Origin: an uncultured Pelagibacteraceae bacterium
GTDB taxonomy: Bacteria > Pseudomonadota > Alphaproteobacteria > Pelagibacterales > Pelagibacteraceae
NCBI GenBank assembly: GCA_902592265.1
Contig: CACJDV010000001.1
Location: 62,001-126,000, forward strand
Reading direction: 5' to 3'
DNA length: 64,000 nucleotides
Shown here: in pieces, positions 35,459-44,011 of the stretch
How the letters are laid out: each line of letters starts with the position of its first letter
How positions within the stretch are numbered: position 1 is the stretch's first letter
Program-made: the position numbers and the translations under genes
Notes under the pieces: generated by a model
The model's database searches: none
The model's input: only the letters and a program-made list of their open reading frames with translations
What the model was told of the DNA's origin: nothing

Positions 35459-36532
35459 CTACAATTTTACTCCTGCTCCTTTTAAAAAATTGGCTTTTTC
35501 GTCTAATTGCCATCTGGGTTTTGCTGGATAATTTAAATCGTTGAATTCTTTTGATTTAAATTTTTCTAAACCTACCATACCTATCATCGCAGCATTATCT
35601 CCACAGAGTTCTAACGGAGGAAATATATTTTCATAACTTTTTTCTTTACATAAGTTAATTAACATTGATCTAATTTTTTTGTTGGCCGCGACACCACCTG
35701 CAATAACAAAAATTTTTTTTTTCAAATTATTTTGCTTTTCAAACTCTAAAAAGGCAATTTTGGTTTTCTTATACAGGATTTCTAATATTGTTTTTTGAAA
35801 AGAAGCCGCTAAATCAAATTTATCTTGATCTGTTTTTATCTCTTTTGATATTTTTAATACTGCAGTCTTCAAGCCTGCAAATGATAGATTGCAACCCCCT
35901 TTATTTATAATAGGTTTTGGTAATTTAAATCTTTCTGGATTTCCTTTATCAGCAAAAAATTCAATCTTCGACCCGCCAGGAAATTCTATTCCTAATAATT
36001 TTGCAGTCTTATCAAACGCTTCACCCAAAGCATCATCTATGGTCGTACCTAATCTTTTATAATTCCCAAGACCTTTAACATTTAAAAACTGTGAATGTCC
36101 ACCTGAAATCAATAAGAATAAATACGGATAATCTAATCTAGAATTTATCCTTGGGCTTTGAGCATGACCTTCTAAATGATTTACTGCAATAAATGGTTTT
36201 TTAATCAAATTAGCAAAAGTTTTACCAAAACTTAATCCAACTGATAAACAAACAACCAGTCCTGGCCCAGCAGTTGCAGCAACGGCATCTATTTCGTCTA
36301 TTCTTTTTCCACTTTCATTTAAAGCCTTTTGCACTATCAAATCAATTTTTTCTAAATGGGATCTAGCAGCAAGTTCAGGAACAACCCCACCAAATTCTTT
36401 ATGCACCTCTGTTTGGCTAGAAATTACGTTAGAAAGAATTATTGGTATTCCTTGCTCATTTTCTGAAATCAAAGATGCTGCAGTCTCATCACAGCTAGTT
36501 TCTATTCCCAAAATTAAGGGTTTTTTATTCAT
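35459..36532 (-). CDS. tsaD: tRNA N6-adenosine threonylcarbamoyltransferase
   Basis: A 357-residue ASKHA-fold enzyme that transfers threonylcarbamoyl to A37 of ANN-decoding tRNAs. The opening LILGIETSCDETAASLI, the metal-binding AVNHLEGHAQSPRI histidines, LISGGHSQFLNVKG and the C-terminal CGDNAAMIGMVGLEKF are all diagnostic. It diverges from hemC across 55 bp, an order common in alphaproteobacteria. Confidence 0.97.
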   Translation of the reverse strand: MNKKPLILGIETSCDETAASLISENEQGIPIILSNVISSQTEVHKEFGGVVPELAARSHLEKIDLIVQKALNESGKRIDEIDAVAATAGPGLVVCLSVGLSFGKTFANLIKKPFIAVNHLEGHAQSPRINSRLDYPYLFLLISGGHSQFLNVKGLGNYKRLGTTIDDALGEAFDKTAKLLGIEFPGGSKIEFFADKGNPERFKLPKPIINKGGCNLSFAGLKTAVLKISKEIKTDQDKFDLAASFQKTILEILYKKTKIAFLEFEKQNNLKKKIFVIAGGVAANKKIRSMLINLCKEKSYENIFPPLELCGDNAAMIGMVGLEKFKSKEFNDLNYPAKPRWQLDEKANFLKGAGVKL

Positions 36533-36587
36533 TCAAATAGTTTTTAATAATTGTACAATCCCAATACAAGTAAGAAAAGATTTTTTT

Positions 36588-37505
36588 ATGAAAAAGAAGA
36601 TAAAAATTGGATCTCGAGGAAGTAAGCTAGCATTATTATATGCTCAGAAGGTAAAAGAGAAAATTATTGAGGCAACTGATTTCGTTGATGAGGATATAAA
36701 TATTATAAAAATTTCAACCAGAGGTGATGAGATACAAGATATGAGGCTATCTGATGTTGGTGGGAAAGGTTTGTTTTCAAGTAGTATTGAGCAAGAACTT
36801 CAAAAAAAAAATATTAATATAGCAGTTCACGCACTTAAAGACATGCCAGCAACTGAGACTGAGGGTCTTTTAACAGATACATTTCTCGAAAGAACTGATG
36901 CGAGAGAAATTGTTATCATTAATGGAAAAAAAAAATTTAAAGACTTAAAACAGAATGCTATTATTGGAACATCTTCTTATAGACGGCAATTTCAAATAAA
37001 AAAAATTAGGTCTGATTTTAATTGTAAACTTATAAGAGGGAATGTTGATACTAGAATAAAAAAACTGATCGATGGTGAGTATGATGCAATAATTTTATCT
37101 TATGCTGGAATAAAGTTCCTGAAATTAGAGGATAAAATTTCAGAAATTTTTTCTATTGGAGAATTAATTCCAAGTGCTGGACAAGGTATAATTGCTATAC
37201 AGTGTAGAGAAAATGATAAAGATATGATCTCAATGTTAAAAAAGATTAATCATAAAGAGACTTATCAAAGAGCACATGCAGAAAGAAATATTCTAAAAAT
37301 CTTAGAAGGAGATTGTGAAACTGCGGTTGGTATTTATTCTAAAATAGATGAAAACAAAATTACATTAGAAGCTGAGCTTTTTTCATTAGATGGTTCACAA
37401 AGATTTTATGAAAAAAAATCTGACAATTCTGAAAATTTTAGAGAACTTGGAAATGAGATAGGTCAAATTTTAAAGATAAAATCGAATAATTCTTATAAAA
37501 GATAA
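36588..37505 (+). CDS. hemC: Hydroxymethylbilane synthase (porphobilinogen deaminase)
   Basis: A 305-residue enzyme that polymerises four porphobilinogens to hydroxymethylbilane. Motifs: IKIGSRGSKLALLYAQ, STRGDEIQD, KGLFSSSIEQEL, AVHALKDMPAT (with the catalytic Asp region), GTSSYRRQFQIK, LIRGNVDTRIKKL. The dipyrromethane cofactor cysteine is in EGDCETAVGIYS. One base separates it from hemD, the next step. Confidence 0.97.
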   Translation: MKKKIKIGSRGSKLALLYAQKVKEKIIEATDFVDEDINIIKISTRGDEIQDMRLSDVGGKGLFSSSIEQELQKKNINIAVHALKDMPATETEGLLTDTFLERTDAREIVIINGKKKFKDLKQNAIIGTSSYRRQFQIKKIRSDFNCKLIRGNVDTRIKKLIDGEYDAIILSYAGIKFLKLEDKISEIFSIGELIPSAGQGIIAIQCRENDKDMISMLKKINHKETYQRAHAERNILKILEGDCETAVGIYSKIDENKITLEAELFSLDGSQRFYEKKSDNSENFRELGNEIGQILKIKSNNSYKR

Positions 37506-37506
37506 A

Positions 37507-38205
37507 ATGCATATTCTATTAACTAGACCTTTAGAAGATTGTTCTGAAATGATTATCAAGTTTCAGTCTCTTGGTCATAAGGTTTCACACTTACCATTAT
37601 TATCTATTAAAAAGATTCTTCATGAAAAAATAGATCTTTCTGAATTTAGAGGTGTTATTTTTACAAGTTCAAATGCTGTAAGATTTTTAAATTTAGATGG
37701 GTTAGATAAAAATATAAAATGTTTTTGTGTGGGAAATGCAACTGAAAATGAAGCAAGAGGTCAGGGTTTTTCAAATACAATTGCTGCAGAGGGAAACGTT
37801 TTAAACTTAAAAGAATTGATATTACAGAATTTTGATAAAACAGAGGGTAAATTAATTTATGTAAGTGGAGAAAACATTTCAGTGGACCTTGATAATCAGC
37901 TCCAAAATGAAGGATATGACGTTAAAAGATTGATAAACTATGAAACTGTACATAATGAAAAATTTGATGATGATTTTATTAATAAGTTGAAGCTCGATAT
38001 GCCCGATATGGTTTACGTTTATTCACAAAATAGTGCATCGAGTTTTTTAAAGTTTATAAAATTTAATCAACTAGATAGTCTTTGGATGAGTACTAATTTG
38101 ATGTGTATAGGGGAAAAAACATCAGCTAAATTAAATGAAATTAAATGGAAAAAGATATTTCTTTTTAATCCTGGAGAAGAGGAATTTTTGTTATATAAAA
38201 TTTAA
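37507..38205 (+). CDS. hemD: Uroporphyrinogen-III synthase
   Basis: A 232-residue two-lobed protein that cyclises hydroxymethylbilane to uroporphyrinogen III. The family is poorly conserved, but the opening HILLTRPLEDCSEMI, GVIFTSSNAVRFL, CFCVGNATENEARGQGF and VYSQNSASSFLKFI fit. The position directly after hemC secures the call. Two bases separate it from the following mechanosensitive-channel gene, so hemC-hemD-mscS are probably one transcript. Confidence 0.9.
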   Translation: MHILLTRPLEDCSEMIIKFQSLGHKVSHLPLLSIKKILHEKIDLSEFRGVIFTSSNAVRFLNLDGLDKNIKCFCVGNATENEARGQGFSNTIAAEGNVLNLKELILQNFDKTEGKLIYVSGENISVDLDNQLQNEGYDVKRLINYETVHNEKFDDDFINKLKLDMPDMVYVYSQNSASSFLKFIKFNQLDSLWMSTNLMCIGEKTSAKLNEIKWKKIFLFNPGEEEFLLYKI

Positions 38206-38207
38206 CT

Positions 38208-39293
38208 ATGGAAATAATAAATAATTTTTCTGATGTATTTTTATCAGTCTGGAATAGAGGGATATTGGGAGTAGATATTTTCCAAATATTAATTGGTATT
38301 GGAATATTTTTAATCTTTTTAATTTTTAGAGGATTAATTAGTAAACTTATTATTAAAAAATTGGAAATAATTTCTAAGAGAACCACTAATAAATTAGATG
38401 ATACTTTTGTATCTTCACTGATTGGACCAGCAAGATTCTTACCGATTGTTTTAGGTTTTTTTATAGCAAGTTATTACATGACCTTTTCAATTGAAGGCAG
38501 AGAAGTTGTTGACACAATAAATAGAACTTTGATAACAATTTTAATTTTTTGGGTGATGCATCAAATTATTGAACCCGTGTCTTATATATTGAGTGGACTT
38601 GATAAACTTTTAACAAGAGAATTAATTGGATGGATTATTAAATCCTTAAAAATACTTATTTTTATTTTAGGTTTAGCTGCTGTCCTAGAACTGTGGGGAA
38701 TAAAGATTGGACCAATTATTGCTGGTCTTGGTTTGTTTGGTGTTGCAGTAGCCTTAGGTGCTCAAGATTTATTTAAAAATTTGATTTCAGGTATTTTAGT
38801 TCTGGTTGAAAAAAGATTTAAAATAGGTGATTGGATTTTGGTTGAAGGAATTATAGAGGGTATAGTTGAAAAAATAGGATTTAGATCAACAACGATTAGA
38901 AAGTTTGATAAATCACTGGCAATAATTCCTAATTTTCAATTTGCTGAAAATGCGGTTGTCAATGTCAGTGAAACTTCTAATTGGCTAATAAGTTGGATTA
39001 TAACTCTTCAATATGACACAACAGTTGATCAATTAAAAACTATAAGAAATGAAATTGAAGATCACATTCAGAATAGTGAAGACTTTAACACCAGTATAGG
39101 AATTGCAGTGAGAGTTGACAAATTTTCTGATAGTTCAATTGATATGTATGTTCGTTGTTTTACTAAATCAGATAGTTGGAACGAGTGGCTATCAGTAAAA
39201 GAGAAATTAGCAATCGAAATAAAAAAGATTGTTGAAAAAAACAAAGCATCTTTTGCATTTCCAAGTTCATCTATTTACATAGAAAAAAAATGA
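38208..39293 (+). CDS. MscS-family mechanosensitive ion channel
   Basis: A 361-residue membrane protein with four N-terminal helices and the MscS pore region GLFGVAVALGAQDLFKNLISGILVLVEKRF, followed by GDWILVEGIIEGIVEKIGFRSTTIRKFD, the conserved beta domain start, and the cytoplasmic cage domain. MscS channels open under membrane tension and relieve hypoosmotic shock. Length and helix count suggest a slightly extended MscS-like protein (YnaI-type). It overlaps the next yggT gene by 4 bp. Confidence 0.92.
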   Translation: MEIINNFSDVFLSVWNRGILGVDIFQILIGIGIFLIFLIFRGLISKLIIKKLEIISKRTTNKLDDTFVSSLIGPARFLPIVLGFFIASYYMTFSIEGREVVDTINRTLITILIFWVMHQIIEPVSYILSGLDKLLTRELIGWIIKSLKILIFILGLAAVLELWGIKIGPIIAGLGLFGVAVALGAQDLFKNLISGILVLVEKRFKIGDWILVEGIIEGIVEKIGFRSTTIRKFDKSLAIIPNFQFAENAVVNVSETSNWLISWIITLQYDTTVDQLKTIRNEIEDHIQNSEDFNTSIGIAVRVDKFSDSSIDMYVRCFTKSDSWNEWLSVKEKLAIEIKKIVEKNKASFAFPSSSIYIEKK

Positions 39294-39580
39294 TAGCTAT
39301 TTTTTATTTAGCTTTACAAATATTAAAGCTTTATTCCTACGTTGTAATAGCTAATGTAATTGTAAGTTGGTTAGTTGCTTTTAATGTTTTAAATACACAA
39401 AATAGACTCGTTTATTCAATTTTAGAATTTACATATCGTTTAACAGATCCGATACTTAATAAAATTAGAGGTTTTTTACCTAATTTAGGATCTTTAGATA
39501 TCTCACCCATTATATTACTTCTATTGATTTGGTTTATAGAAATGTGTATGAAGCTCTACATCGCACCTTTAATTTTTTAA
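39290..39580 (+). CDS. YggT-family membrane protein
   Basis: A 96-residue two-helix protein. YVVIANVIVSWLVAFNVLNTQNRLVYSI and the loop YRLTDPILNKIRGFLPNLGSLDISPIILLLLIWFIE match the YggT family closely. The role is unclear (osmotic adaptation and positioning functions have been proposed in other organisms). The overlap with the MscS channel gene upstream supports a link to osmotic stress. Followed by folD 5 bp later. Confidence 0.9.
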   Translation: MIAIFYLALQILKLYSYVVIANVIVSWLVAFNVLNTQNRLVYSILEFTYRLTDPILNKIRGFLPNLGSLDISPIILLLLIWFIEMCMKLYIAPLIF

Positions 39581-39585
39581 AACTT

Positions 39586-40431
39586 ATGATTTTAATTGAC
39601 GGAAAAAAAGCAGCAGCTGAATTAAGAGAAGAACTTAAACAAGAAGTAGCTGAATTAAAAAATAAGTATAATAAAGTGCCAGGTTTAACGGTGATTTTGA
39701 TTGGAGATCTTACCCCTAGTCAAATATATGTAAGGAACAAAGAGAAATCAGCAAAAGAGGTTGGTTTAAAGTCTGATGTAATTAAATACCCAGACTCTGT
39801 AGAAGAAAAAGTTATTTTGGATAAGATTGATGATCTAAATAAAGATAAGACCGTTTCAGGTATTTTAGTTCAGTTACCTTTGCCAAAACATATCGATAAA
39901 CAAAAAATTATTGAGGCTATTCATCCATCTAAAGACGTTGATGGATTTCATCCTATGAATGTTGGTAATCTTTCTTCAGGTTATGAGAGTTCTGTACCCT
40001 GTACTCCGCTAGGCTGTTATTTATTAATTAAAAAAATTGAGCCAAACTTAAGTGGAAAAAAAGCAGTTGTAGTTGGAAGATCTAATTTAAATGGAAAACC
40101 AATGACACAACTTCTTTTAAAAGAAAATTGCACGGTAACAATTACCCACTCAAAAACAAAAGATCTCAAGGCTGAATGTTTAGAAGCAGATATTATTATT
40201 GCTGCTGTCGGTATCCCTGAACTTGTTAAAGGAGATTGGGTTAAAAAAGACACAATCGTAATTGACGTTGGAATTAACAAAACCGATAAAGGTATTGTTG
40301 GCGATGTTGCATTTGATGAAGTTTCAAAAAATGCTAAAGCTTTAACACCAGTTCCAGGTGGAGTTGGACCAATGACAATCGCTTGTTTATTAAAAAATAC
40401 TGTAGAGTGTTTCAAAAGATCGCAACTTTAA
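39586..40431 (+). CDS. folD: Methylenetetrahydrofolate dehydrogenase / cyclohydrolase
   Basis: A 281-residue bifunctional enzyme of one-carbon metabolism. I start at the ATG at 39586 (MILIDGKKAAAELREELK), the normal family start; the track's version adds 19 residues that overlap yggT. The substrate site has YVRNKEKSAKEVG (catalytic Lys), the mid-region GILVQLPLPKH, and the Rossmann domain shows VVGRSNLNGKPM and VIDVGINKTDKG and TPVPGGVGPMTIACLLKN. SAR11 lineages rely heavily on folate-linked C1 oxidation, in which FolD is central (established for the group). Confidence 0.97.
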   Translation: MILIDGKKAAAELREELKQEVAELKNKYNKVPGLTVILIGDLTPSQIYVRNKEKSAKEVGLKSDVIKYPDSVEEKVILDKIDDLNKDKTVSGILVQLPLPKHIDKQKIIEAIHPSKDVDGFHPMNVGNLSSGYESSVPCTPLGCYLLIKKIEPNLSGKKAVVVGRSNLNGKPMTQLLLKENCTVTITHSKTKDLKAECLEADIIIAAVGIPELVKGDWVKKDTIVIDVGINKTDKGIVGDVAFDEVSKNAKALTPVPGGVGPMTIACLLKNTVECFKRSQL

Positions 40432-40467
40432 AGTTACAACCTACTAAATTTTTTGATATTTTGAGGT

Positions 40468-40671
40468 GTGAAGAAACCTAAATATCCATATAGAATTGCA
40501 ATAGTATTCTTAATTTTAACAGTTCCTACTATTGGAGCGACCCAATTGGGCTGGTACCTATATGATCAACAAACAGGTTTTGATTATGGTATGATTGTTG
40601 GAACATTTTCAGTTATATATGCAGCTTGGCTAATGTATGAAAAAAATTGGAGAGAAGAGGATGATGATTAA
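40468..40671 (+). CDS. Small two-helix membrane protein (GTG start)
   Basis: A 67-residue protein with two predicted membrane helices (about 9-30 and 38-56) and an acidic tail EKNWREEDDD. I do not recognise the family. It starts with GTG 36 bp after folD and is followed 3 bp later by a SHOCT-domain gene, so the two are probably co-transcribed. Confidence 0.7.
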   Translation: MKKPKYPYRIAIVFLILTVPTIGATQLGWYLYDQQTGFDYGMIVGTFSVIYAAWLMYEKNWREEDDD

Positions 40672-40674
40672 GTA

Positions 40675-40941
40675 ATGGAAAAATTAATTTTTTTTGGACT
40701 GGTAATTCCTATTTTATTCTTTGTTTTATATTTAGGGACGAGAGCTATCATGAGTGGTGTTAGTGCTAAACAAGCTAACCAAGCAAACAAAGATGAAAAT
40801 GAAATAGATGATATTAATGAGGGATCAAATACTGATGAATCTTTGAGTAATGAATTAGAAAAACTTAATGCACTAAGAGAAAGCGGTGTATTAACACAAG
40901 AAGAATTTGAAAAAGCAAAAAACAAATTATTAGACAGCTAA
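40675..40941 (+). CDS. SHOCT-domain small membrane protein
   Basis: An 88-residue protein with one N-terminal membrane helix (residues 4-24), an acidic linker and a C-terminal short SHOCT domain: LEKLNALRESGVLTQEEFEKAKNKLL, which is the typical L-x-x-L-x-x-x-G-x-x-T-x-x-E-F pattern. SHOCT domains occur at protein ends and are proposed to mediate oligomerisation. No specific function is known. It converges on the EamA gene with a 2-bp gap. Confidence 0.85.
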   Translation: MEKLIFFGLVIPILFFVLYLGTRAIMSGVSAKQANQANKDENEIDDINEGSNTDESLSNELEKLNALRESGVLTQEEFEKAKNKLLDS

Positions 40942-40943
40942 AT

Positions 40944-41843
40944 TTAAGCTGCTTTAGTTAAAAGTAATAAAGTTGCACCAGCTACAAATATCAAAATACC
41001 TAAAATTTCAATAAAAGTTATTTTTTCTTTAAAAAGATATTTTGATGAGATGTAACTAAAAAATATTTCAATTTGACCAACAGCTCTAACAAAAGATGCT
41101 TGAATCAAAGTGAAAGCAAAAAACCAAGATAGTGTCGCTAAAAAGCCAGCTAGTCCAGTCAAACATATTTCAAATTTATTATCAAAAAATTTTTTGAATT
41201 CCGATTTTTCAAAAATTATCAGATATGCAGTAATAATTATCGTTTGAATTACTAAAGCAAAAAAAACTGTAGTAAGTGCTTTATCAAAATTAGAGGAAAA
41301 ATTTTCTAGTGTTAGTGCAGCTGCCCTAAAATAGACAACACTTAGACCCAGTAAAAGTCCTGCACCTAATCCAATAAGTGTTACTTTTGAAAAAAAATTT
41401 TTAAAAAATAATTTATAATCTTTGATCGAAATAATAATAACCCCAAGTGTTGCAATTATTATTCCAAAAATACCAAGTAAATTTAATTTATCTTTTAATA
41501 TGATATATTCAAAAATAGCAATTTGAATAACTTCCGTTTTACTTAGCGAAGTACCGACAACAAAATTCGAAAATCTAAAAAGGTATAATAACGTTATTGT
41601 AAAAGTAACTTGTAAAATAGATCCTAAAAAAGTAAAAAAAATAAAGTTAGTTTGATTAATAATATCTGAAACGACATTAAATTCATGAAAAAGAAAAAAT
41701 AATATAAACGCAAAAGGTAAAGCAAAAGCAAATCTTACATAAGCAGATGCTACCAATGATAAATTTTTATTTAATTTTTTCTGTAAAGAAGTTCTTAGAT
41801 TTTGAAAAAAAGCTGCTAAAACTGTAAAAACGACCCAATTCAT
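40944..41843 (-). CDS. EamA/DMT-family transporter
   Basis: A 299-residue membrane protein with ten predicted helices in two EamA repeats. The first repeat runs to about residue 135 (FALPFAFILFFLF, TLLYLFRFSNFVVGTSLSKTEVIQIAIFEYIILKDKLN) and the second ends LFKEKITFIEILGILIFVAGATLLLLTKAA. Drug/metabolite family members export amino acids, nucleosides and other small metabolites. The substrate is unknown. Confidence 0.9.
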   Translation of the reverse strand: MNWVVFTVLAAFFQNLRTSLQKKLNKNLSLVASAYVRFAFALPFAFILFFLFHEFNVVSDIINQTNFIFFTFLGSILQVTFTITLLYLFRFSNFVVGTSLSKTEVIQIAIFEYIILKDKLNLLGIFGIIIATLGVIIISIKDYKLFFKNFFSKVTLIGLGAGLLLGLSVVYFRAAALTLENFSSNFDKALTTVFFALVIQTIIITAYLIIFEKSEFKKFFDNKFEICLTGLAGFLATLSWFFAFTLIQASFVRAVGQIEIFFSYISSKYLFKEKITFIEILGILIFVAGATLLLLTKAA

Positions 41844-41900
41844 AAATTTATTTAGATATAATCTTTTAATCGAATTAAGTGGTTACTTATATCTAAAAAA

Positions 41901-42959
41901 CTAGTTTTTCTCCATCAGCCATAAAGCGTCTTCTCCTAAAAAGTAAATTTTTCCGTTATCCGGATGGACTTGGATATCCCTTATTCTTCCAATTCTATTT
42001 TTAAATATGATTTCCTCTTTTACATTAGATAAGTCGTCAAATATTAATTTTCTTAAGGATTTATCTTTAAGTGAAGTAATTAAAGCATGTCCATTCCATT
42101 CACTAAACTCTTTACCTTTGTAAATTGTTATCGCACTTGTTGCTATGGATGGAACCCAATATTGTATCGCTTTTGTAAAACCTGGCTTCCACTTAGGACC
42201 GATAGGAATACCTGAATAGTTTGTCCCTCCCCAACCTAAAATTTTCCATCCATAATTTTCACCTTTCTTTGCTTCACCAAACCAATCTCCTCCTCTTGCT
42301 CCATGGTTGCTCATGTAAATTTTTTCATCAAATGGAGATAAAGTTAAACCTTGAGGATTTCTGATACCTATTTGATAAATTTCAGGTAGCCAATCTGATT
42401 TGCCCTGAAATTTTGGATTATCTCTTGGAATACTTCCATCAGTATTTATTCTAATAATACTGCCTGGATGCTTTGTGGGATCTTGTGCAATCATACCCTG
42501 GCCTCTTTCACCGGCAGATGCAAATAAATAATTACCTTTGATCGCTAATCTTGATCCAAAGTGATAACCTGAATCGATAGGTGGGTTAGCCTGAAAAATA
42601 TTTTTAAATATTAAGTCTTTTTTATCAAATTTTGATCTTGCTATTGAAGTACTGGTTTTTCCATTTCCTCTATTTTCTGAGTAAGAAATATATACAAAAT
42701 TTTCATTAAAAAGAACATCTAGCAGGCCCCCCTGACCATGTTCAAGAAAATTTATGTTATGATCAATAATATCAATATTTTTATTTTTTATATTTATTAA
42801 TTTTATAGCCCCACTTTTTTCAGTGATAAGTATGTTGTTATCGTCAATAAAAGTTGACCCCCATGGAGATTTCAAGTTTACAATTTTTGTAAAATTAAAA
42901 TTTTTTGCACTAGCTATATTTGGAAAAATAAAAATTAATAATATGAAAATAATTTTCAT
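41901..42959 (-). CDS. PQQ-dependent aldose sugar dehydrogenase-like beta-propeller (YliI type)
   Basis: A 352-residue secreted protein with signal peptide (IIFILLIFIFPNIASA) and a soluble glucose/sorbosone dehydrogenase beta-propeller. Motifs: SPWGSTFIDDNNILITEKSG, HGQGGLLDVLF, YHFGSRLAIKGNYLFASAGERG, IRINTDGSIPRDNP, EIYQIGIRNPQGLTLSP, and ENYGWKILGWGG. The family oxidises aldoses in the periplasm using PQQ. Whether this organism makes or imports PQQ is not shown in the window. It lies downstream of a monooxygenase-like gene on the same strand. Confidence 0.9.
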   Translation of the reverse strand: MKIIFILLIFIFPNIASAKNFNFTKIVNLKSPWGSTFIDDNNILITEKSGAIKLINIKNKNIDIIDHNINFLEHGQGGLLDVLFNENFVYISYSENRGNGKTSTSIARSKFDKKDLIFKNIFQANPPIDSGYHFGSRLAIKGNYLFASAGERGQGMIAQDPTKHPGSIIRINTDGSIPRDNPKFQGKSDWLPEIYQIGIRNPQGLTLSPFDEKIYMSNHGARGGDWFGEAKKGENYGWKILGWGGTNYSGIPIGPKWKPGFTKAIQYWVPSIATSAITIYKGKEFSEWNGHALITSLKDKSLRKLIFDDLSNVKEEIIFKNRIGRIRDIQVHPDNGKIYFLGEDALWLMEKN

Positions 42960-42964
42960 ATTTG

Positions 42965-43267
42965 TTAAAAAACTACTTCAAAGCCTTCAAAGTCTGGTGG
43001 ACCTAAATATAAATCTCTATGTTGAGCTGCATTCTTGTGAGCGAGTCTAAAAGCCTCAGATTTAGTCCAATTTATGAAATCCTCTTTTGATTCCCATGTG
43101 CTATGAGAGGAATATAACGAGTGGTCTTTATTAGTATCACCTTTTATTAAATTAAAATTTTTAAAACCTTTTACCCCTTCAAGATGTGTGTCTCTATTTT
43201 TCCAAACATTTTCAAAATCTTTTTCTTTTCCAAGAACAATCTTAAATCTATTCATCGCTATATACAT
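42965..43267 (-). CDS. Antibiotic-biosynthesis-monooxygenase-like (ABM/IsdG-fold) protein
   Basis: A 100-residue ferredoxin-like dimeric alpha/beta barrel protein. MYIAMNRFKIVLGKEKDFENVW, GVKGFKNFNLIKG and SLYSSHSTWESKEDFINWTKSEAFRLAH match the ABM family, in the branch that includes IsdG-like heme-degrading enzymes. The activity cannot be assigned; heme binding or quinol oxygenation are possibilities. It sits between an SDR gene (6 bp) and the sugar dehydrogenase (5 bp), so it belongs to a three-gene transcript. Confidence 0.82.
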   Translation of the reverse strand: MYIAMNRFKIVLGKEKDFENVWKNRDTHLEGVKGFKNFNLIKGDTNKDHSLYSSHSTWESKEDFINWTKSEAFRLAHKNAAQHRDLYLGPPDFEGFEVVF

Positions 43268-43273
43268 AATTAG

Positions 43274-43984
43274 TTAAGATAACTTTGATCTTCCACCATC
43301 AACAGCTATAACTTGACCAGTGACCCAAGAACTATCATCTGATATAAGAAATTTAGCTAGTGAAGCAGAGTCTTTTCCTTCTCCTAAACGTTTTAGTGGA
43401 TGAGCTTTAGCAATTCCATCTGCCAAGGCTTTATTCTTTAACATTGGTTCAGCAATTTTAGAATTAGTTAAACTTGGCGCAATACAGTTTACTCTTATAT
43501 TCGGGGCAAATTCTGCAGCAAGAGAAACTGTTAAACCTTCAACAGCAGCCTTTGTAGAGGCAATTATAGCGTGATTTGTAAAACCTCTTTGTGCAGCAAC
43601 TGTAGAGAATAGAACCACTGAACCTTTATTCTTTTTTAAACTATCCTGGTAGCCTTTTATAACTTCAACTGCTGAATATAAATTTAATTTCATACACTTA
43701 TTAAAATCTTGCTCACTAACCATTCTTAAAGGTTTTAAATCAATCGAACCTACACAATATGCAATACCTTTAACGTCAGAAATATCATTTTTAACCTTAT
43801 CTACAAATCCATCTTGTAAAACATCAGCTATTGTAAATGCACAACCTAATTTTTCAGAAATATTTTTAGTTTCACTTTCATTTCTACCAACTAAATGAAC
43901 TGAATTTCCCGTGTTTACTAATTGTTCAGCTAAACTAGAACCGATTGATCCTGTCGCACCAAAAATAAGATATTTTTCTGACAT
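43274..43984 (-). CDS. Short-chain dehydrogenase/reductase
   Basis: A 236-residue SDR-family oxidoreductase. The cofactor loop is IFGATGSIGSSLAEQL, with HLVGRNESE favouring NADP, and the C-terminal region has VAAEFAPNIRVNCIAPSL and SWVTGQVIAVDGG. The catalytic motif is atypical: the usual YxxxK tyrosine position reads HAIIASTKAAVEGL, in which the Tyr is replaced by Ile or Ala while the Lys is kept. The Ser is in LFSTVAAQRG. Reduced or altered activity is possible. It diverges from the photolyase gene with a 27-bp gap. Confidence 0.86.
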   Translation of the reverse strand: MSEKYLIFGATGSIGSSLAEQLVNTGNSVHLVGRNESETKNISEKLGCAFTIADVLQDGFVDKVKNDISDVKGIAYCVGSIDLKPLRMVSEQDFNKCMKLNLYSAVEVIKGYQDSLKKNKGSVVLFSTVAAQRGFTNHAIIASTKAAVEGLTVSLAAEFAPNIRVNCIAPSLTNSKIAEPMLKNKALADGIAKAHPLKRLGEGKDSASLAKFLISDDSSWVTGQVIAVDGGRSKLS

Positions 43985-44011
43985 AAAAAATTTTATTAGT
44001 TATATTTAATT

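Noticed and set aside
39529-39585. Longer start for folD
   Set aside because: It overlaps yggT and adds 19 residues absent from the family's usual N-terminus.
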